Positions 43,788 through 53,328 are shown, numbered from the stretch's first letter. The stretch: 64,000 nucleotides of DNA from Thioalkalivibrio halophilus (GCF_001995255.1 NZ_MUZR01000014.1:29721-93720), one strand, 5' to 3'. Translations and numbers: made by a program. Notes: generated by a model from the sequence alone, not told the origin.

Positions 43788-44465
43788 TCAGCCGGCGGCG
43801 CGGGTGAACGTCTCGCGCCAGCCCCAGAAGTCGCCGGGATGGTCCAGGACACCGTCGGCACCCCAGCCGTCGGTGTTCTGACCGGCGTCAATGTAGCCCC
43901 AGGCGGCGATCAGCGTGCTCATGCCGGCGGCACGGCCGGCAGCGATGTCGCGTTCTGCATCGCCCCAGTAGCAGTGGTGTGCGGGCTCGAGCCCGGTCTG
44001 GCGGGCGGCCAGCCACATGGGGTCGGGGTCCGGCTTGCGCCGATTGAGGCTGTCGCCGGAGACGATCGCGCTCATGCGCGGGGCGAGGCCCAGGGCCTCC
44101 AGCAGCGGTTCGGTCAGCCACGCGGGCTTGTTGGTGACCACGCCCCAGCGCCAGCCGCGCGCCTCGATCTCGTTCAGCAGGGCGTCCATGCCCGGGAACA
44201 GCGCGGTGGCGATGCACAGGTCGCGCGCGTAGATCTCGAGGTAACGCTTTTTCAGGGCCTCGGTTTGCTCGTCCGGCGCGTCGGGGAAGGCCAGGGTGAC
44301 CAGGGCGTGCGAGCCGTGCGAGACATGGTTGCGCACGGCATCGAAGGGCAGGGGCGCGCGGTCGTTCTCGGCCAGCAGCCGGTTGAGAGCGGCATGCATG
44401 TCGGGTGCGGTGTCGAGGAGGGTCCCGTCCAGATCGAACAGGACCGCGCCCGGTTCGTGGCTCAT
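43788..44465 (-). CDS. gph: Phosphoglycolate phosphatase-like HAD hydrolase
   Basis: 225 residues. HAD motifs LFDLDGTLLDTAPD, VVTNKP, K in RRKPDPDP and GDAERDIAAGRAAGM. Placement right after ubiG, overlapping by four bases, is the usual position of Gph/MupP-type phosphatases in gammaproteobacteria (MupP acts on MurNAc-6-P); the two cannot be separated by eye. Confidence 0.85.
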   Translation of the reverse strand: MSHEPGAVLFDLDGTLLDTAPDMHAALNRLLAENDRAPLPFDAVRNHVSHGSHALVTLAFPDAPDEQTEALKKRYLEIYARDLCIATALFPGMDALLNEIEARGWRWGVVTNKPAWLTEPLLEALGLAPRMSAIVSGDSLNRRKPDPDPMWLAARQTGLEPAHHCYWGDAERDIAAGRAAGMSTLIAAWGYIDAGQNTDGWGADGVLDHPGDFWGWRETFTRAAG

Positions 44466-45166
44466 GCGCGTGCGGCCATCAGGTAGTTGACGTCGGTGTT
44501 CGGGGTCAGGCGGTAGCGCCCGGACAGCGGCGACCAGGTGAGCCCGGTCAGGTCGGCCACCTCCACGTGATGCCGGCGCAGCTGCGCGGCCAGCTCCGAG
44601 GGGCGGATGAAACGGCCGTACTCGTGGGTGCCAGCCGGCAGCAGGCGCATCACGTATTCGGCGCCCACGATGGCCTCGGCAAACGCGCGCGGGGTGCGGT
44701 TGATGGTGGAGAGGAAGATCCAGCCGCCGGGCCGGACCAGTCGGCACAGGGCGTCGATCACGTTCTCCGGGTCCGGCACGTGTTCCAGCATTTCCAGGCA
44801 GGTGACCACGTCGTATTCGCCGGGGTGCTTTTCCGCGTGCTCCTCGGCCGTTACGTGCAGATAACGCACGGAAACACCGCTGTCGTGGGCGTGCTCGCGC
44901 GCGACTTCCAGGTGTTCGGCACCGGCATCGAGTCCGGTGACCTCGGCCCCGCGCACGGCCATTGCCTCGGACAGGATCCCGGCGCCGCAGCCGACGTCCA
45001 GCACCTTCTTGCCGACGAGATCGGCGTGGCCGTCGATCCATTCCAGGCGCAGCGGGTTGATTGCGTGCAGGGTGGCGAAGGCCCCGTTGGGGTCCCACCA
45101 TTCGTGCGCGCGATCCGTGAATTTGTGGATCTCGGCCTGATCGACGTTGGAATGGATCTGGGTCAT
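44462..45166 (-). CDS. ubiG: Ubiquinone biosynthesis O-methyltransferase UbiG
   Basis: 234 residues. SAM motif VLDVGCGAGILSEAMA, EWWDPNGAFATLHAINPLRLEW and the C-terminal SPLSGRYRLTPNTDVNYLMAA are characteristic. It carries out both O-methylations in ubiquinone synthesis. Eight bases from the deaminase gene and overlapping gph. Confidence 0.95.
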   Translation of the reverse strand: MTQIHSNVDQAEIHKFTDRAHEWWDPNGAFATLHAINPLRLEWIDGHADLVGKKVLDVGCGAGILSEAMAVRGAEVTGLDAGAEHLEVAREHAHDSGVSVRYLHVTAEEHAEKHPGEYDVVTCLEMLEHVPDPENVIDALCRLVRPGGWIFLSTINRTPRAFAEAIVGAEYVMRLLPAGTHEYGRFIRPSELAAQLRRHHVEVADLTGLTWSPLSGRYRLTPNTDVNYLMAARA

Positions 45167-45173
45167 GGGCGGT

Positions 45174-46511
45174 TCAGCTCTCGCAGGCTTGCAGGGTCTC
45201 GGCCACGCGGCCCTGCCACCGGACGGCGCTGGCGTGGATGGCCTCAAGGTCAAGCGTAAGCAGTTCGCGGTCGGCGAGCAACGCCCGGCCGTCCACCCAT
45301 ACGTCGCGCACGGCCTCGCGGGTGGCGGCATAGACGATGCGTGCGTGCGGATCGTGTTCGGGCTGCAGCTCCGGGGAGGTCAGGTCGAGGCTGATCAGAT
45401 CGGCCCGCTTGCCCGCTTCCAGTGAACCGATCTCGTGGTCCAGCCCCAGGGCGCGCGCGCTGCCCAGGGTTGCCATCTCCAGCACGCGCTCGGCCGGCAG
45501 CGCGGCTGCATCGCCACTCACGCCCTTGGCCAGCAGGGCCGCCGTGCGCATCTCGCCGATCATGTCGAGGTCGTTGTTGGAGGCGGTCCCGTCGGTGCCC
45601 AGCGCGAGGTTGATCCCGGCCTGGTCCAGGCGGGCCACGGGGCAGAAGCCGGACGCCAGTTTGAGGTTCGATTCGGGGCAGTGCGTGATCGACACCGGCC
45701 GGTTCTCCAGCAGGGCCAGGTCTTCGTCGCTGACCTGGGTCATGTGGACGGCCATGAACGGCTGGTCCAGCAGGCCCAGACGGGCGAGCCGGGCCAGCGG
45801 GCGTTCACCGCCGTTGCTCACCGCCTCTTCCACCTCGCCGGCGGTCTCGTGCACGTGGGTGTGCACCGGCACGCCCAGCTCGCGGGCGCGCTCGCCCACC
45901 CGCTGCATGCTCTCGTCACCGACGGTGTAAGGCGCGTGAGGAGCGACGGTGAAACGGATGCGGGGGTGATCACCCCAGGTCTCCACCACCTCGCGGCCGC
46001 GCTGGAAGTATTCGTCCGGGGTCTGCGCCCAGGGGGTGGGAAAGTCGAACACCGTCAGGCCCATCACCCCGCGGATGCCGCTGGCATCGACCGCGGCGGC
46101 GGCGTCCCCCACGAACAGATACATGTCGGAGAAGCAGGTGGTGCCGCCACGCAGCATCTCCGCGGCAGCCAGCCGGGTGCCGTCGTTGACGAACTCCGGC
46201 GACAGCAGCCGGCCCTCCACCGGCCATACGTAGCGCTTCAGCCACTCCATCAGCGGCTGGTCGCTGCCGATGCCGCGCAACAGGGTCATGCCGGCATGGG
46301 TGTGGGCGTTCACCAGCCCCGGCATCAGGGCGTGCCCCTCGCGATGTTCGTGGCGGGCCTCGGGATGCTCGGCGAGGGCCTGCTCGCGTGGCTTGACGGC
46401 CAGGATCGCACCGTCGCGAACGACTACCGCATGGTCTTCCAGGACGGCCCCCCGTGGAACCACGGGCAGCACCCAGGAGGCGCTCAGGATCAGCGTGGCT
46501 GCTTCGGACAT
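45174..46511 (-). CDS. mtaD: 5-methylthioadenosine/S-adenosylhomocysteine deaminase
   Basis: 445 residues from ATG 46511 after GGAGTTC; the open frame extends far upstream across the divergent wza gene but this is shadow. Metal ligands NAHTHAGMTLLRG, HTHVHET, SITHCPESN, and GTDG are all present. Deaminates SAH/MTA and recycles the by-product of UbiG-type methylations; ahead of ubiG in an operon conserved in this class. Confidence 0.92.
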   Translation of the reverse strand: MSEAATLILSASWVLPVVPRGAVLEDHAVVVRDGAILAVKPREQALAEHPEARHEHREGHALMPGLVNAHTHAGMTLLRGIGSDQPLMEWLKRYVWPVEGRLLSPEFVNDGTRLAAAEMLRGGTTCFSDMYLFVGDAAAAVDASGIRGVMGLTVFDFPTPWAQTPDEYFQRGREVVETWGDHPRIRFTVAPHAPYTVGDESMQRVGERARELGVPVHTHVHETAGEVEEAVSNGGERPLARLARLGLLDQPFMAVHMTQVSDEDLALLENRPVSITHCPESNLKLASGFCPVARLDQAGINLALGTDGTASNNDLDMIGEMRTAALLAKGVSGDAAALPAERVLEMATLGSARALGLDHEIGSLEAGKRADLISLDLTSPELQPEHDPHARIVYAATREAVRDVWVDGRALLADRELLTLDLEAIHASAVRWQGRVAETLQACES

Positions 46512-46712
46512 CGGAACTCCGCGATGACGGTTTGAAAATCGGGTTTCGGAATCCGCGCATGGTAAGGAAACGTGGACCAATGTACACGTTCGCGGCCCGG
46601 CCGACGGACCGCGGCGATACTCGGAAAGGATGGGGCCGGAACTGTGGAATATGCCCGCACCGAGCTGTATCCTTGCGGCCTTCAGAGATCGCCAAACCGG
46701 GTGCAGTTGCCA

Positions 46713-47843
46713 ATGATCGCAGCAGGAAGCTGGAAAACCGCGGTGCCTCTCGTGGTCGCCGTCGCCCTGTCGGGCTGCGGGTTCGCGCCGGGTGGTTTCA
46801 TTCAGGAGCGCGCCGAGAGCGAACCACTGCACGACAAGGTGGAAGTGAAGCCGATCACCCGGGGTCTGGTTCGTCAGGAGGCCGAGGATCCCGTCCAGCC
46901 GGATCTGGAACAGGCACGCGAGGAGCTCGAGGCGGATGACACGCGGTACGACTACCGGATCGGTCGCGGCGACGTGCTCAGCATCATCGTTTATGACCAT
47001 CCCGAACTGACGATCCCGGCCGGTTCGGAACGCTCGGCGGCCGAATCCGGCAATACGGTGCATTCCGACGGGACCATCTTCTATCCGTTCGTCGGACGGG
47101 TGGAGGTCGAGGGCCGAACGGTCGCCGAAGTGCGGGACATCCTTGCGGAAGAGCTCGCCGCGGTCATCAATGATCCGCAGGTAGAAGTGCTGGTGGCGGA
47201 TTACCGCTCGCAGCAGGTGCACGTGACCGGCGAGGTGCGCGAACCGGGGCGCCAGCCGGTGACCAACGTTCCGTTGACGGTGCTGGACGCGATCAATGAT
47301 GCCGGTGGGCTGACCGAGGAGGCGAACTGGCACAACGTACGTCTGACACGCGATGGTGAAGAAGTGCCGCTGTCGATGTACGCGATGCTGAGCGAGGGCG
47401 ATCTGTCCGAGAACCGCGTGCTCCGGGATGGCGACGTGCTGCACGTGCCGGACACGACCGACCAGAAGGCGTATGTGCTGGGCGAGGTGGGCGAACCGCG
47501 CAGTATCCCGATGGGACGCGGACGGATCTCGCTGACCGACGCACTTACCGATTCCGGTGGCTTCAACGAGGCGACGGCGGATGCCAGCGGCATCTTTGTG
47601 GTCCGTCAGGCGCCGCCGGACAGTGACCTGCTGGCGACGGTTTACCAGCTGGACGCCCGGGATGCCACGGCGCTGGTGCTGGGGACCGAGTTCGAGCTCG
47701 AACCCATGGATATCGTCTATGTGACGACGACTCCCCTGGGGCGCTGGAACCGTGTGATCAATCAGTTGCTGCCGACTGTTAACGCTGTTTATCGTGCCTC
47801 CCAGGCCACGCGCGACGTGCGCGAGCTGCGCGACGACTTCTGA
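46713..47843 (+). CDS. wza: Polysaccharide export outer-membrane lipoprotein, Wza-like
   Basis: 376 residues. Lipobox VALSGCGF at residue 20, the Poly_export domain (RIGRGDVLSIIVYDHPEL), SLBB repeats (VHVTGEVREPGRQPV, AYVLGEVGEPRSIPM) and a C-terminal amphipathic segment for the outer-membrane alpha barrel. The ATG at 46713 has a weak ribosome site. With Wzb and Wzc it forms the export and control system for a capsule or EPS. Confidence 0.92.
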   Translation: MIAAGSWKTAVPLVVAVALSGCGFAPGGFIQERAESEPLHDKVEVKPITRGLVRQEAEDPVQPDLEQAREELEADDTRYDYRIGRGDVLSIIVYDHPELTIPAGSERSAAESGNTVHSDGTIFYPFVGRVEVEGRTVAEVRDILAEELAAVINDPQVEVLVADYRSQQVHVTGEVREPGRQPVTNVPLTVLDAINDAGGLTEEANWHNVRLTRDGEEVPLSMYAMLSEGDLSENRVLRDGDVLHVPDTTDQKAYVLGEVGEPRSIPMGRGRISLTDALTDSGGFNEATADASGIFVVRQAPPDSDLLATVYQLDARDATALVLGTEFELEPMDIVYVTTTPLGRWNRVINQLLPTVNAVYRASQATRDVRELRDDF

Positions 47844-47861
47844 GCGGGCAGGGTGGAACGG

Positions 47862-48302
47862 ATGTTTGAACGGATCCTCGTGGTATGTACGGGCAACATC
47901 TGTCGCAGTCCGGTGGCCGAGGCGATGCTGCGCCGGCATGCCCCGGAGCGCAGCATTGGCTCGGCCGGTCTGGGCGCGCTGGTCGGCGAGGGTGTCGCGC
48001 CGCAGGCGCGGGCACTGGCGGAGGCCGATGGCCTGGACGTGTCCGGTCACGAGGCCCGGCAAGTGACCACCGGCATGCTCGAGCAATCGGATCTGGTGCT
48101 GGTGATGAGCGACGGGCAGCGCCAGGCGATCGGCCGCAACCACCCCCGTGCCCTGGGCAAGACCATGCGTTTCGGCCACTGGCTGGATGACGGTCGCGGG
48201 CGCGATATTCCCGATCCCTATGGCAAGAGCGACGAGGCATTTCGGCAAGTGCACGCGCTGCTGACCGAAGCCGCACAGAGCTGGGCGGAGCGACTGGGCT
48301 GA
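47862..48302 (+). CDS. wzb: Low-molecular-weight protein-tyrosine phosphatase, Wzb-like
   Basis: 146 residues from ATG 47862 (a GTG at 47853 in frame also possible). P-loop VVCTGNICRSPVAEAML with Cys and Arg, and general acid Asp in DIPDPYG. Dephosphorylates the tyrosine cluster of the Wzc kinase. Confidence 0.93.
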   Translation: MFERILVVCTGNICRSPVAEAMLRRHAPERSIGSAGLGALVGEGVAPQARALAEADGLDVSGHEARQVTTGMLEQSDLVLVMSDGQRQAIGRNHPRALGKTMRFGHWLDDGRGRDIPDPYGKSDEAFRQVHALLTEAAQSWAERLG

Positions 48303-48337
48303 TCTCCCGGCCGCGCCACGACAGGAACAGGTAACCC

Positions 48338-50566
48338 ATGACGCAGACCCCCGCTTCCCCGCCGCCGGCGGATGACGAGATCGACCTTGGCCGGCTGCTC
48401 GGACTGCTGCTCGATCACAAGTGGTGGATCGTCGGCATCACCTTCCTGTTCATGCTGGGCGGAGGGGCGTATGCGACCCTCTCGACGCCGGTCTACCAGG
48501 CGGATGCGCTGGTCCAGGTGGAGGATACCGGCGGTGTCAGTGCACCACTGAACGACATGCGCGAGATGCTGGGGCGCGAGCCGCGTGCATCGGCGGAACT
48601 GGAGATTCTGCGTTCGCGCATGGTGCTGGGTCAGGCGGTGGATCGCGAGCGCCTGGACCTGATCGTGCGTCCGGTGCGCCTGCCGGTCATCGGAGATTTT
48701 CTGGTCCGCCGGGACTGGGACCGGAGCCGGGCCGCCGTGTTGGGCGGCGTCGCCGAGCGCTATGCGTGGTCCGGAGAATCGCTGACGGTGGGCGATCTGC
48801 GGGTCACGCCCGCGATGGAAGGGGAAACCCTGACACTGCAGGTCACCGGCGAGGATCAGTTCCGCCTGGCCCACGACGATCGGGTCCTGGGAGAAGGCCG
48901 GACCGGGGAGGATGCGAGCTTCCTCGACGGGCAGGTCATCCTGTTTGTGGAGGACATCTCGGCCGGGGCCGGGGCCCGCTTCGAACTCCAGCGCCGCGCT
49001 CGGCTGGCCGCGATACGCGATCTGCGCAACCGTTTCCAGGCCACGGAACAGGGCAATGAGAGCGGTGTCTTCAGCCTGACGTTCACCCACACCGATTCGG
49101 AACAGGCTCGGCGCGCCCTGAACGCGATCAGTGACATCTATCGCCGCCAGAACGTCGAACGTCAGGCCGCGGAGGCGGAACAGAGCCTGGAGTTCCTGGA
49201 AGAGCAGGTGCCCCAGGTACGGGCACGGCTGCGGGAAGCGGAAGACGCCCTGAACGAGTATCAGGTGGAGCAGGAAAGCGTCGACATGTCGATGGAGACG
49301 CAGGCGGTCCTCGACCGGCTGGTTGACCTGGAGCGCCAGATCACCGAGCTGGAATTCGAGGAGGCGGAGATCTCCCGTCGGTACACGCAGAACCATCCGA
49401 CCTACGTCACCCTGCTGGAAAAACGCGAGCAACTGGAGAACGAGCGCCGGGAGCTGCAGCAGGAGATCGGGGGTCTGCCGGAGACCCAGCAACAGGTACT
49501 CCGGCTGCAGCGTGATGTCGAAGTGAACCAGGAAGTCTATGTCCAGCTGCTCAACCGCATGCAGGAGATGGACATCACGCGAGCCAGCACGGTGGGGAAT
49601 GTCCGCATCCTGGACGATGCCGCAGTTCTGCCGTCACCGGTGGAGCCACAGCGCGGGCTGATCGTGGCGCTGGCAACGGTCCTCGGCGGCATGCTTTCGG
49701 TGGCGCTGGTGCTGCTGCGCGGGATGCTCAACCGGGGCGTTGAATCACAGGAGCAGATCGAGGAACTGGATCTACCGGTCTATGCGACCGTACCGCTGTC
49801 GGACGTGCAGCAGAAACTCGTCAAGCGGCTGCGGCGGCGGCGTGATCTGAAAAGCGGGCGTCGACGCGGGGCCACCGGGGAAGAAGGGGTCGTGACGGGG
49901 GTGCTGGCCTCGTATTCCCCGACGGACGGGGCCATCGAGGCGCTGCGTGGTCTGCGCAGCAGCCTGCATTTCGCGATGCTCGAGGCGGCGGACAATCGGC
50001 TGGTGATCACCGGTCCCAGCCCGGGTGTCGGCAAGAGTTTCATCTCGGTGAACCTGGCGGCGGTGTGTGCCCAGGCGGGCCAGAAGGTCCTGGTGGTCGA
50101 CGCCGACATGCGCAAGGGGCACGTTCATCATGCGTTCGGCGAGGCCAGTGCGGGCGGTCTCTCCGATCTGCTGTCGGAGAAGCTGACGCCCGGGGAGGCC
50201 ATCCGCCATACCGATATCGAGGGCCTCGATTACATGGCCCGGGGCTCGGCGCCCCCGAATCCCGCCGAGCTGCTGATGAACGAGCGTTTTACCCGGTTCC
50301 TCGATCAGGCGAGCGAGCAGTACGACCTGGTGCTGATCGATACGCCGCCGATCCTGGCGGTGACGGACGCCTCCGTGGTCGCGCGCCACTGCTCGACCAC
50401 CCTGATGGTGGTGCGCTTCCAGCTCAACCCGCCGCGCGAGATCGAGGCGGCGCGGCGTCGTCTGGAGAGTGCGGGCGTGGAGACGCGGGGTGCGATCCTG
50501 AATTCCATGGAAGCCACCGCCAGTGCCAGTTACGGTTACGGCTACTACCACTACTCGTACAAGTAG
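48338..50566 (+). CDS. wzc: Wzc-like bacterial tyrosine kinase / chain-length determinant
   Basis: 742 residues. TM1 (WWIVGITFLFMLGGGAYATL), large periplasmic coiled coil (residues 250-420), TM2 (GLIVALATVLGGMLSVALVLLR), and cytoplasmic BY-kinase domain with Walker A ITGPSPGVGKSFISVNLA, A' VLVVDADMRKG and B LVLIDTPP. The C-terminus ends with a tyrosine cluster (YGYGYYHYSYK) for autophosphorylation. Controls polymer length and export with Wza/Wzb. Confidence 0.94.
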   Translation: MTQTPASPPPADDEIDLGRLLGLLLDHKWWIVGITFLFMLGGGAYATLSTPVYQADALVQVEDTGGVSAPLNDMREMLGREPRASAELEILRSRMVLGQAVDRERLDLIVRPVRLPVIGDFLVRRDWDRSRAAVLGGVAERYAWSGESLTVGDLRVTPAMEGETLTLQVTGEDQFRLAHDDRVLGEGRTGEDASFLDGQVILFVEDISAGAGARFELQRRARLAAIRDLRNRFQATEQGNESGVFSLTFTHTDSEQARRALNAISDIYRRQNVERQAAEAEQSLEFLEEQVPQVRARLREAEDALNEYQVEQESVDMSMETQAVLDRLVDLERQITELEFEEAEISRRYTQNHPTYVTLLEKREQLENERRELQQEIGGLPETQQQVLRLQRDVEVNQEVYVQLLNRMQEMDITRASTVGNVRILDDAAVLPSPVEPQRGLIVALATVLGGMLSVALVLLRGMLNRGVESQEQIEELDLPVYATVPLSDVQQKLVKRLRRRRDLKSGRRRGATGEEGVVTGVLASYSPTDGAIEALRGLRSSLHFAMLEAADNRLVITGPSPGVGKSFISVNLAAVCAQAGQKVLVVDADMRKGHVHHAFGEASAGGLSDLLSEKLTPGEAIRHTDIEGLDYMARGSAPPNPAELLMNERFTRFLDQASEQYDLVLIDTPPILAVTDASVVARHCSTTLMVVRFQLNPPREIEAARRRLESAGVETRGAILNSMEATASASYGYGYYHYSYK

Positions 50567-50579
50567 CGGAACTCCCGGT

Positions 50580-52487
50580 TCACCCGGCGGGACGGTATTC
50601 GGGAACGATTTCCCGCAGACGTGCGCGGGTCGCCGCGGCATCCATCGCCTGGTCGGCGCGTTCCAGAGCCGCCAGCGCCTCGCTGAGGGCATCCGCCGGT
50701 GCCCGGTCTTCGCGGGCCTGCATGATGCGGGGGTGGCGCGTGCTCTCCACGTTGTCGCCAATGAGCAGTTCTTCGTAGAGCTTTTCGCCCGGGCGCAGCC
50801 CGGTGAACTGGATCGCCACGCCGTCGGGCGGGTCGCCGTTGTCGTCCCGGACCTGGCGGCCGTGCAGGCGGATCATGCGTCGGGCGAGATCCTGGATTCG
50901 TACGGGCTCGCCCATGTCGAGGACAAAGACCTCACCGCCGCCGGCCATGGTGCCGGCCTGGATCACCAGCTCGGCGGCCTCCGGGATGGACATGAAGTAG
51001 CGCGTGATCTCGGGGTGGGTCACCGTGACGGGGCCGCCTTCCCGGATCTGGCGATGAAACAGGGGCACGACGGAACCGGATGATCCGAGGACGTTGCCAA
51101 AGCGCACCATGGAAAACACGGTAGCCGGGGTGCCGGCTGCCCGGTCCTGCAGGATCATTTCCGCCAGCCGCTTGCTCGCGCCCATGACGTTGGTGGGGCG
51201 CACGGCCTTGTCGGTACTGATGAGGATGAATCGTTCCACGCCGGCCGCGATCGCGGCGTCGGCCAGCACCCGCGTTCCGAGGACATTGTTGCGCACTCCC
51301 TCGACGGCATTCTCCTCGACGATGGGTACGTGCTTGTAGGCGGCCGCATGGTAAAGGGTCTGGATCCGGTGGCGGGCGAGGACGGATTCCACCCGCCGGG
51401 GCAGGGTGACCGACCCCAGAACGGCATGGATCGGGCAGTCCAGGCCGAGCTCGGCACGCAGTGCCTGCATTTCGTGTTCGATACGGTAGAGCGCGAATTC
51501 GTTGCGTTCGAACAGGACGAGTTCGGCCGGTCCCTGGCGGAGGATGCGCCGGCACAGCTCCGAGCCGATGGAGCCGCCGGCACCGGTGACCATTACGCGG
51601 CGATCCACAATGCTGCATTGCAGCAGGTCCGGCTGAGGCGGCACCGGGTCGCGTCCCAGGAGATCCGCCACGTCGATATCTTCGAGCTGGTCCAGGCGCG
51701 CCTGGCCGGAGACGACGGCCTCCATGGAGGGTACCGACTGCACATGCAGGGGATAGGGCTCGAGGCGCTCCAGGATGGCCTTGCGCGCCGAGCGCGAGGC
51801 CGAAGGAACGGCCAGCAGGATGCGCCGGATGCCGTACTGGTGCATCAGCGTCCCGATCATCTGCGGGGGGTGGACCCGAATGCCGTTGATCGCCTGCCCC
51901 TGCAGGGCCGGGTTGTCGTCGATGAAGGCGACGATGCGGAACTGCCCGGTGGTGCCGAGGCCGGCCGCGAGCTGCATCCCGGCGGCACCGGCGCCATAGA
52001 CCAGTACGGGTTCCGCGTGGCGGCGCAGTTCGTTCACGTTCTGGTACCAGCTGCGCACGAGAAAACGGCTGCCGCCCACGTAGATGAAGGCCAGGAGGGC
52101 GAAGGCCACCGGGACGAGGCGAGGGAAGTCGTCCAGCCGGCCAATCGCCGCGGCCGCCCACAGGAATCCGGCGAGCAGGACGACCCCGGTGGCCACGGAC
52201 CATACCGCGCGGATTCCCATGAAACGAACCACGGCACGGTAGAGGCCCAGCCGGGCGAAGATGAACACACCGACCACCGGCAGCAGGGGAAACAGCCACC
52301 AGGCATTGATCAGGGCTTCGGGCAGGGGTTCGGCCAGCCGGAGGGCGAAGGCCGTCCACAGGGCGAGCGGAAGCATGGCCACATCGGCCGCGACCATCAG
52401 CCAGCGCTTGGTTCGGCGCGGCAGGTTGATGAGGGAGCCCAGCCAGCGGGTGCGGTGGTCGCCCGTTTGATCCTTGGGGTTGCCCAT
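50580..52487 (-). CDS. FlaA1/WbpM-like UDP-GlcNAc 4,6-dehydratase (membrane-bound)
   Basis: 635 residues from ATG 52487 after AGGGAAG (an ATG at 52520 has no ribosome site). Four N-terminal membrane helices, a CoA-binding-like Rossmann domain (VLVYGAGAAGMQLAAGLG) and a catalytic SDR domain with GAGGSIGSELCRRIL, HAAAYKHVPIVE (Met/Lys variant of the catalytic triad) and STDKAVRPTNVMGASKR. Makes a 4-keto-6-deoxy sugar nucleotide for the first sugar of an O-antigen or EPS unit. Convergent with wzc. Confidence 0.92.
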   Translation of the reverse strand: MGNPKDQTGDHRTRWLGSLINLPRRTKRWLMVAADVAMLPLALWTAFALRLAEPLPEALINAWWLFPLLPVVGVFIFARLGLYRAVVRFMGIRAVWSVATGVVLLAGFLWAAAAIGRLDDFPRLVPVAFALLAFIYVGGSRFLVRSWYQNVNELRRHAEPVLVYGAGAAGMQLAAGLGTTGQFRIVAFIDDNPALQGQAINGIRVHPPQMIGTLMHQYGIRRILLAVPSASRSARKAILERLEPYPLHVQSVPSMEAVVSGQARLDQLEDIDVADLLGRDPVPPQPDLLQCSIVDRRVMVTGAGGSIGSELCRRILRQGPAELVLFERNEFALYRIEHEMQALRAELGLDCPIHAVLGSVTLPRRVESVLARHRIQTLYHAAAYKHVPIVEENAVEGVRNNVLGTRVLADAAIAAGVERFILISTDKAVRPTNVMGASKRLAEMILQDRAAGTPATVFSMVRFGNVLGSSGSVVPLFHRQIREGGPVTVTHPEITRYFMSIPEAAELVIQAGTMAGGGEVFVLDMGEPVRIQDLARRMIRLHGRQVRDDNGDPPDGVAIQFTGLRPGEKLYEELLIGDNVESTRHPRIMQAREDRAPADALSEALAALERADQAMDAAATRARLREIVPEYRPAG

Positions 52488-52535
52488 TCTTCCCTGGTCC
52501 CGGCGCGGAGTGCGCGCCATACGCGGAGCCGATGT

Positions 52536-52560
52536 AAAAAAAGGGCCGCGAGGGCCCTTT
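52536..52560 (-). terminator. Terminator for the tRNA-Ser transcript
   Basis: AAAGGGCC/GGCCCTTT stem (52540-52547 and 52553-52560) with seven Ts on the minus strand (A-run 52536-52542). It ends minus-strand transcription from the tRNA gene before the dehydratase. Confidence 0.75.
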
Positions 52561-52606
52561 CTTGCCGAGTTCCGGCGTTGCCCGCTGCGGGCGCCGGAAT
52601 ACCCCC

Positions 52607-52632
52607 TGAAATCTGGCGGAGAGGGAGGGATT
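52607..52632. repeat. Duplicated tRNA-Ser 3' end, copy 1 (26 bp)
   Basis: Identical to 52794-52819, which covers the last 19 bases of tRNA-Ser plus 7 bases of flank. The 161 bp between the copies encode no convincing gene and contain a T-arm-like GGGTTCGAATCCC near 52729-52741, perhaps from an old tRNA. The layout resembles a fossil att site pair or a short tandem duplication. Confidence 0.75.
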
Positions 52633-52764
52633 ACTCGCCACGCTGTGGCTCGCCCTCCGGGCCATCGCCTGCGACGATGTTCGGGTGCCGCGGTGCGGCA
52701 CCCGTCGAACCCGGCTTGTCCGATTCCTCGGGTTCGAATCCCTCATCCGACCGGGATTTACATG

Positions 52765-52793
52765 GAATCAGGGGCCCGGTTGCCCCCTGATTC
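52765..52793 (-). promoter_or_regulatory. Hairpin downstream of tRNA-Ser
   Basis: GAATCAGGGG (52765-52774) and CCCCTGATTC (52784-52793) form a 10-bp stem just behind the tRNA 3' end, without a T-run. It may guide 3' processing rather than end transcription. Confidence 0.45.
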
Positions 52794-52800
52794 TGAAATC

Positions 52801-52891
52801 TGGCGGAGAGGGAGGGATTCGAACCCTCGATACGGGGTTACCGTATACACACTTTCCAGGCGTGCGCCTTCGACCGCTCGGCCACCTCTCC
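52801..52891 (-). tRNA. tRNA-Ser (anticodon GGA)
   Basis: 91 bases with encoded CCA (52801-52803), acceptor GGAGAGG/CCTCTCC, T-arm GGGTTCGAATCCC, a long variable arm (GTATACGGTAACCCCGTATC region) as in class II tRNAs, and anticodon GGA in the loop CTGGAAA. Reads UCC/UCU serine codons. Confidence 0.96.
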
Positions 52892-53114
52892 GTAAGCTGC
52901 GAAAGGTTAAACGACATCGGCGCCGTGTGCAATGGACGAGATCGCGCGTTCCCGAGTGGCGGGCCTCGGGGGATGCCGGCATTACTCGTTGATCTGCATC
53001 ACGAACTCGCTTTCTCCTGACGCTACACTTGAACTGTCCGCTTTCTGCGGTGGTGGTCGCCGGCAGGCTCTCTGCCCCGAGCCGGGCACCGTCAAGTGGT
53101 GTATGTCGCGTGTT
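52892..53114. other. Non-coding stretch with possible small transcript
   Basis: No ORF here has a ribosome site. A TACACT -10-like element lies at 53024-53029, with no good -35. The strand-specific terminator at 53115 has no coding gene in front of it, so a short untranslated RNA of about 100 nt is possible. No known RNA family was recognised. Confidence 0.3.
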
Positions 53115-53143
53115 GGCCCCTTCAGGACGAAGGGGCCTTTTTT
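53115..53143 (+). terminator. Strong orphan rho-independent terminator
   Basis: GGCCCCTTC/GAAGGGGCC 9-bp stem with AGGAC loop and TTTTTT. It faces plus strand but no plus-strand gene precedes it within 2.5 kb. Confidence 0.85.
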
Positions 53144-53328
53144 GTTATCCCCTTAGCGTGTGGGCGTTTTGCGACGCAGCCGCCGTTCCGCGTCACGCTG
53201 TAGCAATGGCCTCTGTCGGGACGGAATAACCGATGTCGGGCCGACGTCTTTTCGTTCACCAGGGCGTCTGTCGGCGCGATCCGGCAGACGGCTTTCTTCA
53301 TTCAGGTCCTAACATTCAGGAGTGGTAT

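Noticed and set aside
45174..48254. Minus-strand frame extending mtaD to 1026 codons
   Set aside because: The extension crosses the divergent wza and wzb genes and lacks family sequence; the real start is at 46511.
52633..52793. A second tRNA gene between the duplicated segments
   Set aside because: Only a T-arm-like stem is visible; no acceptor pairing, anticodon arm or CCA could be built.
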